21,652 nucleotides of DNA from Bacteroidales bacterium UBA6244. Lineage in GTDB: Bacteria; Bacteroidota; Bacteroidia; Bacteroidales; F082. The stretch lies in contig DJVY01000041.1 of assembly GCA_002440885.1 (NCBI GenBank), positions 1-21,652 on the forward strand. The letters are read 5' to 3'. Position 1 is the first letter of the stretch. Every line of letters begins with the position of its first letter. The translations under genes were made by a program, and so were the position numbers. Below are positions 1 through 8,174 of this stretch, one piece after another. Below the pieces are notes generated by a model. That model saw only the letters and a program-made list of their open reading frames with translations. It had not been told where the DNA came from and did not search any database.

Positions 1-2657
1 CTCCATACCAACCGCAGTCGCGCGAAATATCTCCGCTGCCTACCCTTAATTTCCCAGCACTCGAAGACAACCAACATTCAATCCCTCCCGATGTAAACGG
101 TGCTGCCGGACCAGATCATGTGATGACGACCCTGAACACCGAGGTGCGTATCCAGGACAAAGAAGGTAACGTGCTGATGACAACGGCTCTGGGCACTTTT
201 TGGAAGCCCCTCCCCGGCTATTCCAATACCTTCGACCCTAAGATATTGTTCGATCCGTACAACGATCGCTGGATACTAACCACCTGCAGCGGATCGAATG
301 TAAACGAATCAAAACTGTATGTCGGCGTAAGCCAAACGGCTGACCCGCTGGGCGAATGGAACTTGTATTGGATTGATACCGACCCCGATAACGTGGTGTG
401 GTTCGACTATCCCAGTATCGGTTTCAACAAAAAATGGATTACCATCAGCGGGAATATGTTCGGCGGCGATTATTACCGCACGGTGTATACCATCGACAAA
501 ATGGCAGCTTATAACGGTGACGAGGAACTGCAATTCACGCGCTTTGCCACCTACCAGGGGTTTACACTCGTTCCATCGATTACTTACGACAACGAAACCG
601 AAGACCAATACCTGATCGCCACGAGCGATGGAAACTACAACGGCTACGGGTACATCCAAAAATATAAACTCTCGGGAGAGGTACACAATCCGGTATTTGA
701 ATACGAAGGCGAGATAGGCATTCCGCAACCCTGGTCGGGATGGGGTGGCGATTATGGAAACTTCCTCCCGCAGCTGGGCTCCTCGCAACTGATCAACTCC
801 GTCGACTCACGCATGGAAACGGTGATTCTGCGCAACAACAAACTTTGGGCTGTGCACCATGTTTTTTTACCCGCCAACAATCCACAGCGTTGCGCCGTGC
901 AATGGTGGGAAATTGACACAGAAGGAGTTATATTGCAACATGGCCGCATCGAAGATCCAGAAAACAACTTTTCGTTCGCGTTTCCAAGTATCGCGGTCAA
1001 CGCCAACGAAGACATCTTTATAGGCCACAACGTATTCTCCCAAACGCAATATGCCGGAGCAGGTTATTCATTCAAAGCATATTACGACGACCCAAACACC
1101 ATGCGCACCTACTACCAGTATAAAGACGGAGAAGCGCCCTACTACAAAACTTATGGTGGCGACCGCAACCGCTGGGGCGATTACAGCGGAACTTGCGTCG
1201 ATCCTGAAAACGACATCGATTTCTGGACAATACAGGAATACGCCATGACTCCTTCGGGAGGCGACCGTTGGGGCACGTGGTGGGCCATGGTAAAGCCATC
1301 TTTTCCCCCTATCGCGGATTTCATTTCCGACGAAATCATTATCCCAGTCGGCGACACCATCAATTTCACGGATATGAGCCTCGGTGTACCTTCAGAGTGG
1401 AATTGGTCGTTTGAAGGCGGAACACCCGCTACCTCAACCGAGCAAAACCCGCAAAACATCGTATATCCGCAAGCCGGTGTTTATCCCGTAAGTCTTAGTG
1501 TTACCAATGTCTTAGGTACTGATGTTATAATAAGAGAAGATTTCATTACCGTGAGCGCCAGCATCTTACCAGAAGTCGATTTTGAAGCCGGACTGGATAA
1601 AATCTGTGTGGGTCAGCCCGTGACTTTTACCGACAAAAGCTTGTATAGCCCCTATTTGTGGGAATGGCAATTTGATCCTTCCGACGTAACGTTTGTGAAC
1701 GGAACAGATGCTTACAGCCAAAACCCCGAGGTGGTTTTTGAAACCTCCGGAAACTTTTCGGTAACGCTGAATGCCACCAACCTCAACGGAACTTCATCGT
1801 TGACTAAATTTGATATGATCTCTGCCGGAGGTTATGTGCCTTGGTTCAGCGAAGATTTCGAGATAGATGGAATGAACCGCCATGCCTGGGAAATTGAGAA
1901 CCCTGACCACAGTAACACATGGGAAATATTCAGTATCGGAGGCAACAGCCCCGGACACCTGGCTGCTGGTGTTGATTTCAGAACTTATCTCGCTATCGGA
2001 CAACGCGATCGGTTAATTTCGCCCCCGTTCAACCTCGAAGGCCTATCGAGTGCTTTTCTCGAATTTCAACATGCCTACGCACAAAATGCGGCTGTTCCGG
2101 CCACCGACTCACTCATCATCTATTTATCTGCCGATTGTGGCAATACCTGGACACGGTTGTTGGCGTTAGGCGAAGACGGATCAGGCAATTTTGCTACCCA
2201 CCTGCCTACCGAAGAACCATTTTTCCCACAAGTAGCCACCGATTGGTGCGGCAGCGGCTGGGGAAGTCCTTGTCAGGCGATAGACCTGAGCACATGGGCT
2301 GGTCAGTCGAACATCAAAATAGCTTTCGAGACCTTCAGCTTCTATGGCAACGCCCTCATCATCGACAACATTTCCATTTCGCAACATGTGGGCATTGAAA
2401 ACGATGACCAAAAAGAGGAGTTTTCTATTTTCCCCAATCCTACCAACGGAGCCATACATATAGTGGTTACCGAAGAGCAGGAAATCAACAGTGTTACCTT
2501 GTCTAATCAATCGGGGCAGGTGATGGAAACGCGCGAGCTCACCGGATCGGGAGAAGTGATTTTAAACAGCGAAGGGCATTTAGCTCAGGGCATTTACCTG
2601 GTTAAGCTCACCGGGAAAACACGGACTTTCGTCCAAAAAGTAATTGTAATAAAATAA
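1..2657 (+). CDS. Secreted PKD-domain protein with T9SS sorting domain (5' partial)
   Basis: The frame is open from base 3 to the stop at 2655-2657 (884 residues), so the start lies before the window; the GTG at 120 is internal. The N-terminal part (to about base 1300) contains PPDVNGAAGPDH and many W/Y/G-rich strands, suggesting a beta-propeller-like exoprotein region of unknown function. Two PKD domains follow (about 1305-1555 and 1567-1825), each with the W-x-W/F core and a VxLxVTN or VTLNATN strand. Next is a jelly-roll, MAM-like 'choice-of-anchor J' region (about 1835-2390, SEDFE to IDNISI). The last ~80 residues are a Por-type T9SS type A sorting domain (SIFPNPTNG, then GIYLVKLTGKTRTFVQKVIV). 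By family knowledge such proteins cross the outer membrane by type IX secretion and are released or anchored at the surface. The substrate cannot be told. Confidence 0.9.
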   Translation, partial: PYQPQSREISPLPTLNFPALEDNQHSIPPDVNGAAGPDHVMTTLNTEVRIQDKEGNVLMTTALGTFWKPLPGYSNTFDPKILFDPYNDRWILTTCSGSNVNESKLYVGVSQTADPLGEWNLYWIDTDPDNVVWFDYPSIGFNKKWITISGNMFGGDYYRTVYTIDKMAAYNGDEELQFTRFATYQGFTLVPSITYDNETEDQYLIATSDGNYNGYGYIQKYKLSGEVHNPVFEYEGEIGIPQPWSGWGGDYGNFLPQLGSSQLINSVDSRMETVILRNNKLWAVHHVFLPANNPQRCAVQWWEIDTEGVILQHGRIEDPENNFSFAFPSIAVNANEDIFIGHNVFSQTQYAGAGYSFKAYYDDPNTMRTYYQYKDGEAPYYKTYGGDRNRWGDYSGTCVDPENDIDFWTIQEYAMTPSGGDRWGTWWAMVKPSFPPIADFISDEIIIPVGDTINFTDMSLGVPSEWNWSFEGGTPATSTEQNPQNIVYPQAGVYPVSLSVTNVLGTDVIIREDFITVSASILPEVDFEAGLDKICVGQPVTFTDKSLYSPYLWEWQFDPSDVTFVNGTDAYSQNPEVVFETSGNFSVTLNATNLNGTSSLTKFDMISAGGYVPWFSEDFEIDGMNRHAWEIENPDHSNTWEIFSIGGNSPGHLAAGVDFRTYLAIGQRDRLISPPFNLEGLSSAFLEFQHAYAQNAAVPATDSLIIYLSADCGNTWTRLLALGEDGSGNFATHLPTEEPFFPQVATDWCGSGWGSPCQAIDLSTWAGQSNIKIAFETFSFYGNALIIDNISISQHVGIENDDQKEEFSIFPNPTNGAIHIVVTEEQEINSVTLSNQSGQVMETRELTGSGEVILNSEGHLAQGIYLVKLTGKTRTFVQKVIVIK

Positions 2658-2674
2658 CCTCGCCGACTGCTGCC

Positions 2675-3391
2675 ATGAATTTGTTTTATACCCCGCAGTT
2701 GATCGAGCCGCAGTTCAGGCTGGATGCCGAAGAGTCGAAGCATTTGACGAAAGTGTTGCGAAAACAGGCCGGAGAAACCATTACCACCACCGATGGGAAG
2801 GGCTTTTTCTATGAATGTAAGCTCCTCGACACCCATCCAAAAGGATGCCGGATGGAGGTAGTTGATAAAAAAGCCGGCAACGACCAACGTGATTTCAGGC
2901 TAAGCATGGGCGTAGCCCCGACTAAAAACATTAACCGCTACGAGTGGTTTCTCGAAAAAGCCACTGAGCTGGGTATCGACGAAATCATTCCGTTTTACAG
3001 CTTCCACTCCGAAAGACGTGACGTGCGTACCGACAGGCTCGAAAAAGTAATGGTGGCAGCGATGAAACAATCACTAAAGAGCAACCTGCCTGTTTTGCGA
3101 GAACCGGTAAAATTTCAACAGCTTATAAACCAACCCTTTGATGGCGACAAATACATAGCCTACATCCACCCCGAAGTAACTTTAGAGCTGTCCACCGCTA
3201 GCACTCCCAAGCGCAACACACTGATATTGATTGGTCCTGAAGGCGATTTCAGCACCGAAGAAATTGAGCAGGCCAAACAGGCTGGTTTTGTGCCTGTACG
3301 CCTGGGTTTGTCGCGGTTACGCACCGAAACAGCAGCCATCGCGGCCTGTCACACCCTCCACCTCATCAATATGTTAAAAGCCAAACCGTGA
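2675..3391 (+). CDS. rsmE: 16S rRNA (uracil(1498)-N(3))-methyltransferase RsmE
   Basis: This 238-residue protein is close to the usual RsmE length. RsmE uses S-adenosylmethionine to methylate N3 of U1498 in 16S rRNA, in the assembled 30S subunit. The N-terminal PUA-like part carries the family pattern HLTKVLRKQAGE (residues 24-35). The C-terminal SPOUT knot has LIGPEGDFS at 185-193 and LGLSRLRTETA at 210-220, which form the SAM-binding trefoil loops. The ATG at 2675 lies 17 bases after the preceding stop. The TGA stop overlaps the GTG of the next gene (GTGA at 3388-3391), so the two are probably translationally coupled. Confidence 0.95.
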   Translation: MNLFYTPQLIEPQFRLDAEESKHLTKVLRKQAGETITTTDGKGFFYECKLLDTHPKGCRMEVVDKKAGNDQRDFRLSMGVAPTKNINRYEWFLEKATELGIDEIIPFYSFHSERRDVRTDRLEKVMVAAMKQSLKSNLPVLREPVKFQQLINQPFDGDKYIAYIHPEVTLELSTASTPKRNTLILIGPEGDFSTEEIEQAKQAGFVPVRLGLSRLRTETAAIAACHTLHLINMLKAKP

Positions 3392-3396
3392 AAAAC

Positions 3397-4050
3397 ATGA
3401 GAAAAACGCTGATACTTCCTGTCATTTTCTCCTTGTTCACGTGGACAGGATGGGCGCAAAACACCACCATTGCCCTGTTAAAATACCAAGGCGGTGGCGA
3501 CTGGTACGCCAACCCCAGCGCGTTGCCCAACCTGATTAAATTCTGCAACAAAGAACTCAACACCAACCTCAACCCAGAACCCGTCACCATGGCCATCGGC
3601 AGCAGCGAACTGTTTAACTATCCGCTGGCGCACCTAACCGGTCATGGCAACATTATACTGTCACCTGAAGAAGTGGAAAACCTGAGGCTCTACCTCGCAT
3701 CCGGCGGATTTTTACATATCTCCGATAATTACGGCCTCGATCCCTATATACGGCGCGAGATGAAAAGGGTTTTCCCCGATAAGGAATTTGTAGAACTTCC
3801 GTTTAATCACCCGGTTTTTCATCAGAAATACAGTTTTCCGGATGGTTTACCCAAGATTCATGAACATGATGGCGGTGATCCACAAGGATTTGGCTTGTTT
3901 ATTGAAGACCGGCTGGTGTGTTTTTACGACTATGAATGTGATTTAGGAGATGGATGGGAAGACCCCGGTGTGCATCACGACTCAGAAACCAAACGTCTGG
4001 AAGCATTGCAGATGGGTGCGAACCTTATTCAATTTGTGTTTTCTCAATAG
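3397..4050 (+). CDS. DUF4159 domain protein, exported
   Basis: About 217 residues if started at ATG 3397, which gives a clean signal peptide (MRKTLILPVIFSLFTWTGWA, cleavage near AQN). A GTG at 3388 overlapping the rsmE stop would add three residues and cannot be excluded. The mature protein fits the DUF4159 family: LLKYQGGGDWYANPSALPNL near the N-terminus, YPLAHLTGHG, a 'GGFLHISDNYG' segment, and HPVFHQKYSF with a late DGWEDPGVHHDS stretch. The fold resembles glutamine-amidotransferase-like domains in related families, but no enzymatic activity is established and I assign none. It is probably periplasmic. Its place directly behind rsmE suggests co-transcription, not shared function. Confidence 0.8.
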   Translation: MRKTLILPVIFSLFTWTGWAQNTTIALLKYQGGGDWYANPSALPNLIKFCNKELNTNLNPEPVTMAIGSSELFNYPLAHLTGHGNIILSPEEVENLRLYLASGGFLHISDNYGLDPYIRREMKRVFPDKEFVELPFNHPVFHQKYSFPDGLPKIHEHDGGDPQGFGLFIEDRLVCFYDYECDLGDGWEDPGVHHDSETKRLEALQMGANLIQFVFSQ

Positions 4051-4111
4051 CAGGACGACGTTTATGATTTTAAACACCTTGTTATTTTTTCACAGGTTTA
4101 AAAAAGGATAC

Positions 4112-4119
4112 TATTTTTG
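4112..4119 (+). promoter_or_regulatory. Putative Bacteroidota -7 box upstream of the tlpA-like gene
   Basis: TATTTTTG fits the Bacteroidota -7 consensus TAnnTTTG and lies 15 bases before the ATG at 4135. No convincing TTG/TTTG -33 element lies 19-21 bases upstream (only TTTC near 4088-4091), so the call is moderate. If real, the 5' leader is only about 10 bases and the gene is transcribed separately from rsmE-DUF4159. Confidence 0.4.
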
Positions 4120-4134
4120 CCAAAAAAATTGACT

Positions 4135-4641
4135 ATGAACTTAAGAAACCTCATTTTTATCTTCGCCTTTATCGCTTTTGGTGCAGAGGCCAACGCCCAG
4201 CAGACAGAACTTCCAAAGGGAGCCAATCTGGTGAACCTGCGTCAGACGCCTTATGCAGACGTATCCTTTAACGACATCCTGGCCAAGTACAAGGGCAAGG
4301 TCATTTACCTTGATTTTTGGGCTAGCTGGTGTGCTCCCTGCCGTCAGGAAATGAAATTCTCACCCGGTATGAAAAAGCAACTGGAAGGCAAAGATGTGGT
4401 ATTTGTCTACATTTCATCAGATCAGGACGCCAGCAAATGGGAGAATATGATTAAAGAATTGCAGATAACCGGCGACCACTATCTCGCCAGCACCAAAGTT
4501 CATCAGGAATACAACAAACTGCTGCAAGTGAAATATATCCCGCGCTACGTCCTCATCGACAAAGAGGGGAACATAGTGAACCCCAGCGCACCACGGCCTA
4601 GCAGCGCCACCAGCATAATCGAAATCGAAAAACTGCTGTAA
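4135..4641 (+). CDS. TlpA/ResA-like periplasmic thioredoxin
   Basis: A 168-residue protein from ATG 4135. An upstream in-frame TTG at 4117 falls inside the likely -7 box, so it is rejected. Residues 1-22 form a signal peptide (ending EANAQQ). The thioredoxin fold follows, with VIYLDFWASWCAPCRQE giving the catalytic Cys66-Ala-Pro-Cys69. VVFVYISSDQD is a central strand, and YIPRYVLIDKEGNIV carries the cis-proline before the last strands. Family members are periplasmic thiol-disulfide oxidoreductases, often reductants for cytochrome c maturation or other envelope proteins. No cytochrome genes are nearby, so the partner is unknown. The stop is followed within 50 bases by a composite low-complexity array. 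Confidence 0.9.
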   Translation: MNLRNLIFIFAFIAFGAEANAQQTELPKGANLVNLRQTPYADVSFNDILAKYKGKVIYLDFWASWCAPCRQEMKFSPGMKKQLEGKDVVFVYISSDQDASKWENMIKELQITGDHYLASTKVHQEYNKLLQVKYIPRYVLIDKEGNIVNPSAPRPSSATSIIEIEKLL

Positions 4642-4686
4642 GCACTCTGCGGGGGGAATACGCGGTTTCATTGGGCATCAAGGGTG

Positions 4687-4838
4687 TTGGCTTTTGGCTT
4701 TTAGCTGTTGGCATTTTTCACTTTTCATTTTGCATTTTGCATTTTGCATTTTTAATTTTTCACTGTAAACTTTTCGCCACCCAATCCCTCAGTCCCTCAG
4801 TCCCTCAGTCCCTTAGTCTCTCAGTCCCCCAGTCCCTC
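4687..4838. repeat. Composite low-complexity array, left copy
   Basis: Three blocks follow one another. Block one (4687-4712) is a TTGGC(TTT) run. Block two (4713-4763) is a run of CATTTTGC/CATTTTTCA units. Block three (4783-4838) is seven 8-mers of the AGTCCCTC type, including variants AGTCCCTT and AGTCTCTC. The same kinds of block recur in the same order and orientation at 6753-6896. The blocks lie between tlpA and the terminator of the DUF4252 operon and encode nothing recognisable; a reading frame through them (4671-5150) is low complexity. Confidence 0.85.
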
Positions 4839-4856
4839 CAATTCCCCGGTGAAAAG

Positions 4857-4884
4857 CAAAAAGGCCGCCCTTGCGAGACAGCCT
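4857..4884 (-). terminator. Rho-independent terminator of the sigma/DUF4252 operon
   Basis: On the minus strand, about 50 bases past the DUF4252 stop, AGGCTGTC and GGCGGCCT pair (with two T.G wobbles) around a short TCGCAAG-type loop. A run of five T follows. The plus strand also has T-rich sequence after the stem (CCATTTTTATT), so the hairpin may act in both directions and also end transcripts coming from tlpA. Confidence 0.7.
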
Positions 4885-4934
4885 CCATTTTTATTCCATT
4901 CCAGGTTATCGCCAGTAGTTCAGGCAACGACCGG

Positions 4935-5483
4935 TTACTTCTGATCAAGTTTATCCAGGTTTTCCATCCCTTTCATGTTCATCGTTTTACCGATTTTCGA
5001 GATGGTATTCATGTCGATGTCACCCGTAAGGCTCATGATCATGGCATCAGTTTCACTGTCGATGATCATCAGCATTTCAGAAATCCGGTTGCCTGCATTT
5101 TTGCGCACGAGGAAACGGATGTCGCTACCATCCTCTCTAATGGCCATTAGTTCAGCATATTCGTCGAGAGGAATGGTTTTTCTTACTTCCTTCATAAAAG
5201 CCTCTTTGTCGTTCGACAAAGCGTCAGGCTTAGGTTCGTAGGCCAGCATCTTGAGTCCTTTTAGCTGTTCCATCACCATTTTGGCGTCCTGAACATCGCC
5301 CGTACTGTCGTCGGTGTTAATATTTCCCAGCATGGAAAACATTTCGGGAGAGATATTGATGCTGGTAAAGCCCTCTTTTCCGGCATATTTTTCATACAGT
5401 TTATCGATAGCTGTTTGCGCCAGAAGCGAGGCAGGCAAAAAAGCCACCAGCAAAAGGGTTGCGATTAAAAATTGTTTTTTCAT
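4935..5483 (-). CDS. DUF4252 domain protein, exported
   Basis: This 182-residue protein has a signal peptide (MKKQFLIATLLLVAFLPA, cleavage near LLAQTA). The mature part matches the DUF4252 pattern: an early FTSINISPEMFSML segment, a middle 'KGLKMLAYEP' strand, and late RFLVRKNAGNRISEMLMII with an IMSLTGDIDMNTISKI ending. The family is common in Bacteroidota, and its members often sit beside ECF sigma factors. The molecular function is unknown, and the location is probably periplasm or outer-membrane periphery. It is the last gene of the minus-strand operon, 32 bases after the anti-sigma-like gene and about 50 bases before a hairpin terminator. The C-terminus is Met/Lys/Asp-rich, which is not diagnostic. 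Confidence 0.85.
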   Translation of the reverse strand: MKKQFLIATLLLVAFLPASLLAQTAIDKLYEKYAGKEGFTSINISPEMFSMLGNINTDDSTGDVQDAKMVMEQLKGLKMLAYEPKPDALSNDKEAFMKEVRKTIPLDEYAELMAIREDGSDIRFLVRKNAGNRISEMLMIIDSETDAMIMSLTGDIDMNTISKIGKTMNMKGMENLDKLDQK

Positions 5484-5515
5484 GGTTTTAATTATTAAGT
5501 TTAACTGATTTACTA

Positions 5516-6088
5516 TTACTTCCCCAAATTGACATAGACCCGGGTAAATGATTTTAAATATTGTGAGGCTCTATCTACCTGTTGCGATTTATCGGCTTTG
5601 TTAATGTTGTTACCCACTTTTGCCACACCGTTAATCATTTTCTCCGATGTTTGCTGCACAGGATCTAGCCCCTTGTTCATTTCCGTTGAAACACGTCCCA
5701 GTATTTTATTGGTTTCGTTGAAAGCTTTCACCGGATCGGTAATGGTACCATACACAGGCGTAGGTTTAACTAGTTCACTGCCAATCCACAAGGCAAAAAA
5801 CAACACCACAGCTGCCGCAATTCCAGCCCAACGGTAAGGCGACCAGATTGCTTTCTTCTTTTCGGCTTGGAAAGAGCCAATTACCGACAACAATCTTTCC
5901 TCCAGCTCTTCACCCCCCTCCACATCAGCATTTATCCGGCGCATGGCACGCATTTGCTTCAACACCTCAGGATATTTATCTCCATCAGGGCTGTTCAGCA
6001 GGTGAAAATACAAACGGTTTTCCTCCTCTGCCGTGCTCATCCCGTCATAGTATCTTTCAATCAACTGTGCTATTTCCAAGGCATTCAT
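5516..6088 (-). CDS. Single-pass membrane anti-sigma-factor-like protein
   Basis: About 190 residues from ATG 6088 (MNALEIAQLIERYYDG). ATG 6094 adds two residues; a TTG at 6112 is a weaker choice. The N-terminal ~85 residues are helical and charged, with the 'LIERYYDGMSTAEEENRLYFHLL' look of the sigma-binding part of small anti-sigma proteins. One transmembrane segment lies near 87-106 (WAGIAAAVVLFFALWIGSEL). About 80 periplasmic residues rich in Asn, Lys and Gln follow. It is encoded directly after the ECF sigma gene, 72 bases downstream, and ahead of the DUF4252 gene. I infer that it holds the sigma factor at the inner membrane until an envelope signal arrives. No zinc-binding HxxxCxxC motif is present, so it is not a ZAS-type anti-sigma protein. 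Confidence 0.7.
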   Translation of the reverse strand: MNALEIAQLIERYYDGMSTAEEENRLYFHLLNSPDGDKYPEVLKQMRAMRRINADVEGGEELEERLLSVIGSFQAEKKKAIWSPYRWAGIAAAVVLFFALWIGSELVKPTPVYGTITDPVKAFNETNKILGRVSTEMNKGLDPVQQTSEKMINGVAKVGNNINKADKSQQVDRASQYLKSFTRVYVNLGK

Positions 6089-6160
6089 TGTCATTAATTT
6101 ATATGTTTTCAAACTCCTTTATTGTATCGTACTTTATGCATTCCATTCACCATTTTTTAC

Positions 6161-6685
6161 TTACCCTCCCGGATTTCTACTCATTTCAAATTCAGTCATT
6201 TCCTGAATTCTTTCTCTGATTCTCTTTCGGGCACGCGACAGGTTCACCCTGATATAGTTCAAGTCGAAACCGGTTATTTCGGCAATTTCCTCGAAATTAA
6301 GTTGTTCCATATCACGCAAAAAAAGCAGTGATTTCTGTTGTTCAGGTAGCAATTCCATCTCCTTTTTAACCCAATGGAGCAAGTCGGCATGCTCGAGATT
6401 CGGTTGTTGGTTATCAGGATTCCTTTTGCTGTAATTCTCATCGAGGGTTTCGAACTTATTGCTTTTCCGTTTCAATCTGTCCAGACACAAGTTTCGTGTG
6501 CTGGTCATCATCATAGCCTCAATGCTTTTTATTTCAATAAGTTGAGAACGAATCTGCCACATTTTTAAGTACACATCCTGAACAGCGTCAAGCGCATCGT
6601 CCTTGTTGCCAAGCAAGCGATAAGCAAAGCGAAAGAGCTTTTCTTTTACAGGAAACAGGCGATGTGTAAATTCTTCTGCTGTCAT
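6161..6685 (-). CDS. ECF-type RNA polymerase sigma factor
   Basis: A 174-residue sigma-70-family protein. Region 2 (about 10-75) has LFRFAYRLLGNKDDALDAVQ followed by DVYLKMW, the core-binding and -10-melting helices. Region 4 (about 110-160) has LPEQQKSLLFLRDMEQLNFE, IAEITG, and VNLSRARKRIRER, a helix-turn-helix for -35 recognition. Regions 1 and 3 are absent, as in ECF sigma factors. It heads an operon with an anti-sigma-like membrane protein and a DUF4252 protein, so the three probably form one envelope-responsive circuit. The start ATG at 6685 fits the usual N-terminus. No strong promoter was found upstream; a TAATTTTA near the start could be a poor -7 box or part of an autoregulated ECF promoter. 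Confidence 0.93.
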   Translation of the reverse strand: MTAEEFTHRLFPVKEKLFRFAYRLLGNKDDALDAVQDVYLKMWQIRSQLIEIKSIEAMMMTSTRNLCLDRLKRKSNKFETLDENYSKRNPDNQQPNLEHADLLHWVKKEMELLPEQQKSLLFLRDMEQLNFEEIAEITGFDLNYIRVNLSRARKRIRERIQEMTEFEMSRNPGG

Positions 6686-6752
6686 ATCTACCAGACGATT
6701 AATTGAGGATAAAATTACACTTCTTATTTGATTTTGTTGGGCTATTGTCTAG

Positions 6753-6896
6753 TTGGCTTTGGCATTGGCTTTGGCTTTGGCTTTGGCTTTGGCTAGACTC
6801 CCGTCACTTTCGAGATGTTACTTTTTCATTTTTACTTTTGCATTTTTCATTCTCCACCGATTGACTTCGTCACTTAGTCTCTTAGTCTCTTAGTCA
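6753..6896. repeat. Composite low-complexity array, right copy
   Basis: Block one is seven tandem TTGGCT hexamers (6753-6794, one TTGGCA). Block two (about 6820-6852) is CATTTTTCA/ACTTTTGC-like sequence. Block three (6873-6896) is three tandem CTTAGTCT 8-mers. Order, orientation and unit types match the array at 4687-4838, where CTTAGTCT also occurs. The 362-base gap 6686-7047 otherwise holds only A+T-rich sequence and presumably the exbB promoter. I found no clear TAnnTTTG box with a spaced TTG in it; TATGTTTA at 6967-6974 is the nearest. Confidence 0.85.
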
Positions 6897-7047
6897 CCCT
6901 TTCCCACCTAATTTTTTATCCCCAAACATACTAACCCCGATAAAAAGGAGTTTGTATTAACAGGCGTATGTTTACAAAATAGCAGATTACGCCCGGAAGG
7001 AAAGTTGAATAGCACTAATTTTACATTTTTATTCAGAAATCAAACCT

Positions 7048-7734
7048 ATGATTAAAGGAATTATTTTGCAGATTCAGGAAACAGCCGCGGTGATTGGTGG
7101 CGAAGGTGAAATCACCCTTCCTATCTTCGATTTGGTGATGAAAGGCGGAGTGATTATGATCGTACTCGGCATATTGTCGGTCATTGCTTTTTATATCTTT
7201 TTCGAGCGCATGTTTGTCATCAGCAAAGCACGGAAACAAGACAAAAGTTTCATGAACAACATCCGGAATTTTATTCATGATGGCAAACTTGAATCGGCGC
7301 AAGCCTTGTGTTTAACCAACAATTCGCCTATAGGACGAATGATTAGTAAGGGGTTATCACGAATCGGACGTCCGCTCAACGACATCAACACCGCCATTGA
7401 GAATTCAGGTAAGCTGGAAGTTTCCAAACTTGAACGCAACGTGGCCGGACTGGCTACCATTGCAGGAGCTGCCCCGATGTTGGGATTTCTTGGAACTGTA
7501 ATTGGCATGATTCGTGCGTTTTACGATATGTCGATGGCCGGCAACAACATCAACATTGAGTTGCTGTCGCAAGGAATTTACCAGGCCATGATCACCACAG
7601 TAGGTGGGTTAATTGTGGGAATTGCCGCTTATATATTTTATAACATACTGGTTTCGAGGGTTCAATCGGTTGTCTACGCGCTCGAAATTTCGGCCACCGA
7701 ATTTATGGATGTACTCAACGAACCGGCAAAATAA
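7048..7734 (+). CDS. exbB: ExbB/TolQ/MotA-family proton channel protein
   Basis: This 228-residue inner-membrane protein has three transmembrane segments, near 31-52, 133-156 and 176-200. A cytoplasmic loop between the first two carries NSPIGRMISKGLSRIG. The second and third helices have the family signature GLATIAGAAPMLGFLGTVIG and the Thr/Gly-rich AMITTVGGLIVGIAAY. In ExbB these line the proton path and form a pentamer around ExbD. It is the first gene of an exbB-exbD-tonB-folC run (16-base gap to exbD). It probably energises TonB-dependent outer-membrane receptors. TolQ is the alternative, but the downstream TonB-type protein favours ExbB. Confidence 0.93.
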   Translation: MIKGIILQIQETAAVIGGEGEITLPIFDLVMKGGVIMIVLGILSVIAFYIFFERMFVISKARKQDKSFMNNIRNFIHDGKLESAQALCLTNNSPIGRMISKGLSRIGRPLNDINTAIENSGKLEVSKLERNVAGLATIAGAAPMLGFLGTVIGMIRAFYDMSMAGNNINIELLSQGIYQAMITTVGGLIVGIAAYIFYNILVSRVQSVVYALEISATEFMDVLNEPAK

Positions 7735-7750
7735 TTAGAAAGGTATTGCT

Positions 7751-8164
7751 ATGGCTATACAAATGCGGAACAAACGCGATACAAACTTCAGCATGTCGTC
7801 CATGTCGGACATCGTATTCCTGCTGTTGATTTTTTTCATGCTTACCTCAACACTGGTGGCTCCCAACGCCATCAAACTCCTTTTGCCGAGCAGTCAGAGC
7901 AAAACCATGTCGAAACAGAGTGTAACGGTTTATATCAACAAAGAGCGGAATATCTATGTAGAAGAAAGGAAAGTTGATCCGACCAACCTGGAAAACGTGC
8001 TTTTCAGCCTGATCAGGAATGAACAAGCCGCTTCGGTGGTTCTACGTTCCGACAAAACCATTCCCGTACAGGACATTGTGGTGGTGATAGACGCCGTAAA
8101 CAGCATCAACCAAAAAAACGACACACAACACAAAGTCATACTAGCCACCTCACCAAAACGCTGA
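7751..8164 (+). CDS. exbD: ExbD/TolR-family biopolymer transport protein
   Basis: At 137 residues it has the normal family length. A short cytoplasmic N-terminus is followed by one transmembrane helix (about 18-37, MSDIVFLLLIFFMLTST). Asp20 is at the position of the essential proton-carrying aspartate. The periplasmic domain contains VTVYINKERNIYVEER and SVVLRSDKTIPVQDIVVVID, typical of the ExbD/TolR fold. It works with ExbB to convert proton flow into motion of TonB. It lies 16 bases after exbB and 10 bases before the tonB gene, in the same operon. Confidence 0.93.
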   Translation: MAIQMRNKRDTNFSMSSMSDIVFLLLIFFMLTSTLVAPNAIKLLLPSSQSKTMSKQSVTVYINKERNIYVEERKVDPTNLENVLFSLIRNEQAASVVLRSDKTIPVQDIVVVIDAVNSINQKNDTQHKVILATSPKR

Positions 8165-8174
8165 TTTAACTGAT

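Noticed and set aside
120..122. GTG at 120 as the start of the first gene
   Set aside because: The frame is open to the window edge, and the residues before it (PPDVNGAAGPDH) belong to the same conserved segment.
309..788. 159-codon minus-strand frame opposite the secreted protein
   Set aside because: It lies wholly within the PKD/T9SS gene and has no domain features of its own.
4783..4838. Tandem 8-mers as a CRISPR array
   Set aside because: There are no spacers; the units are directly adjacent and degenerate.
5848..6219. Plus-strand frame of 123 codons across the anti-sigma/sigma junction
   Set aside because: It is antisense to two genes with clear family features and is His/Phe-rich without a recognisable domain.
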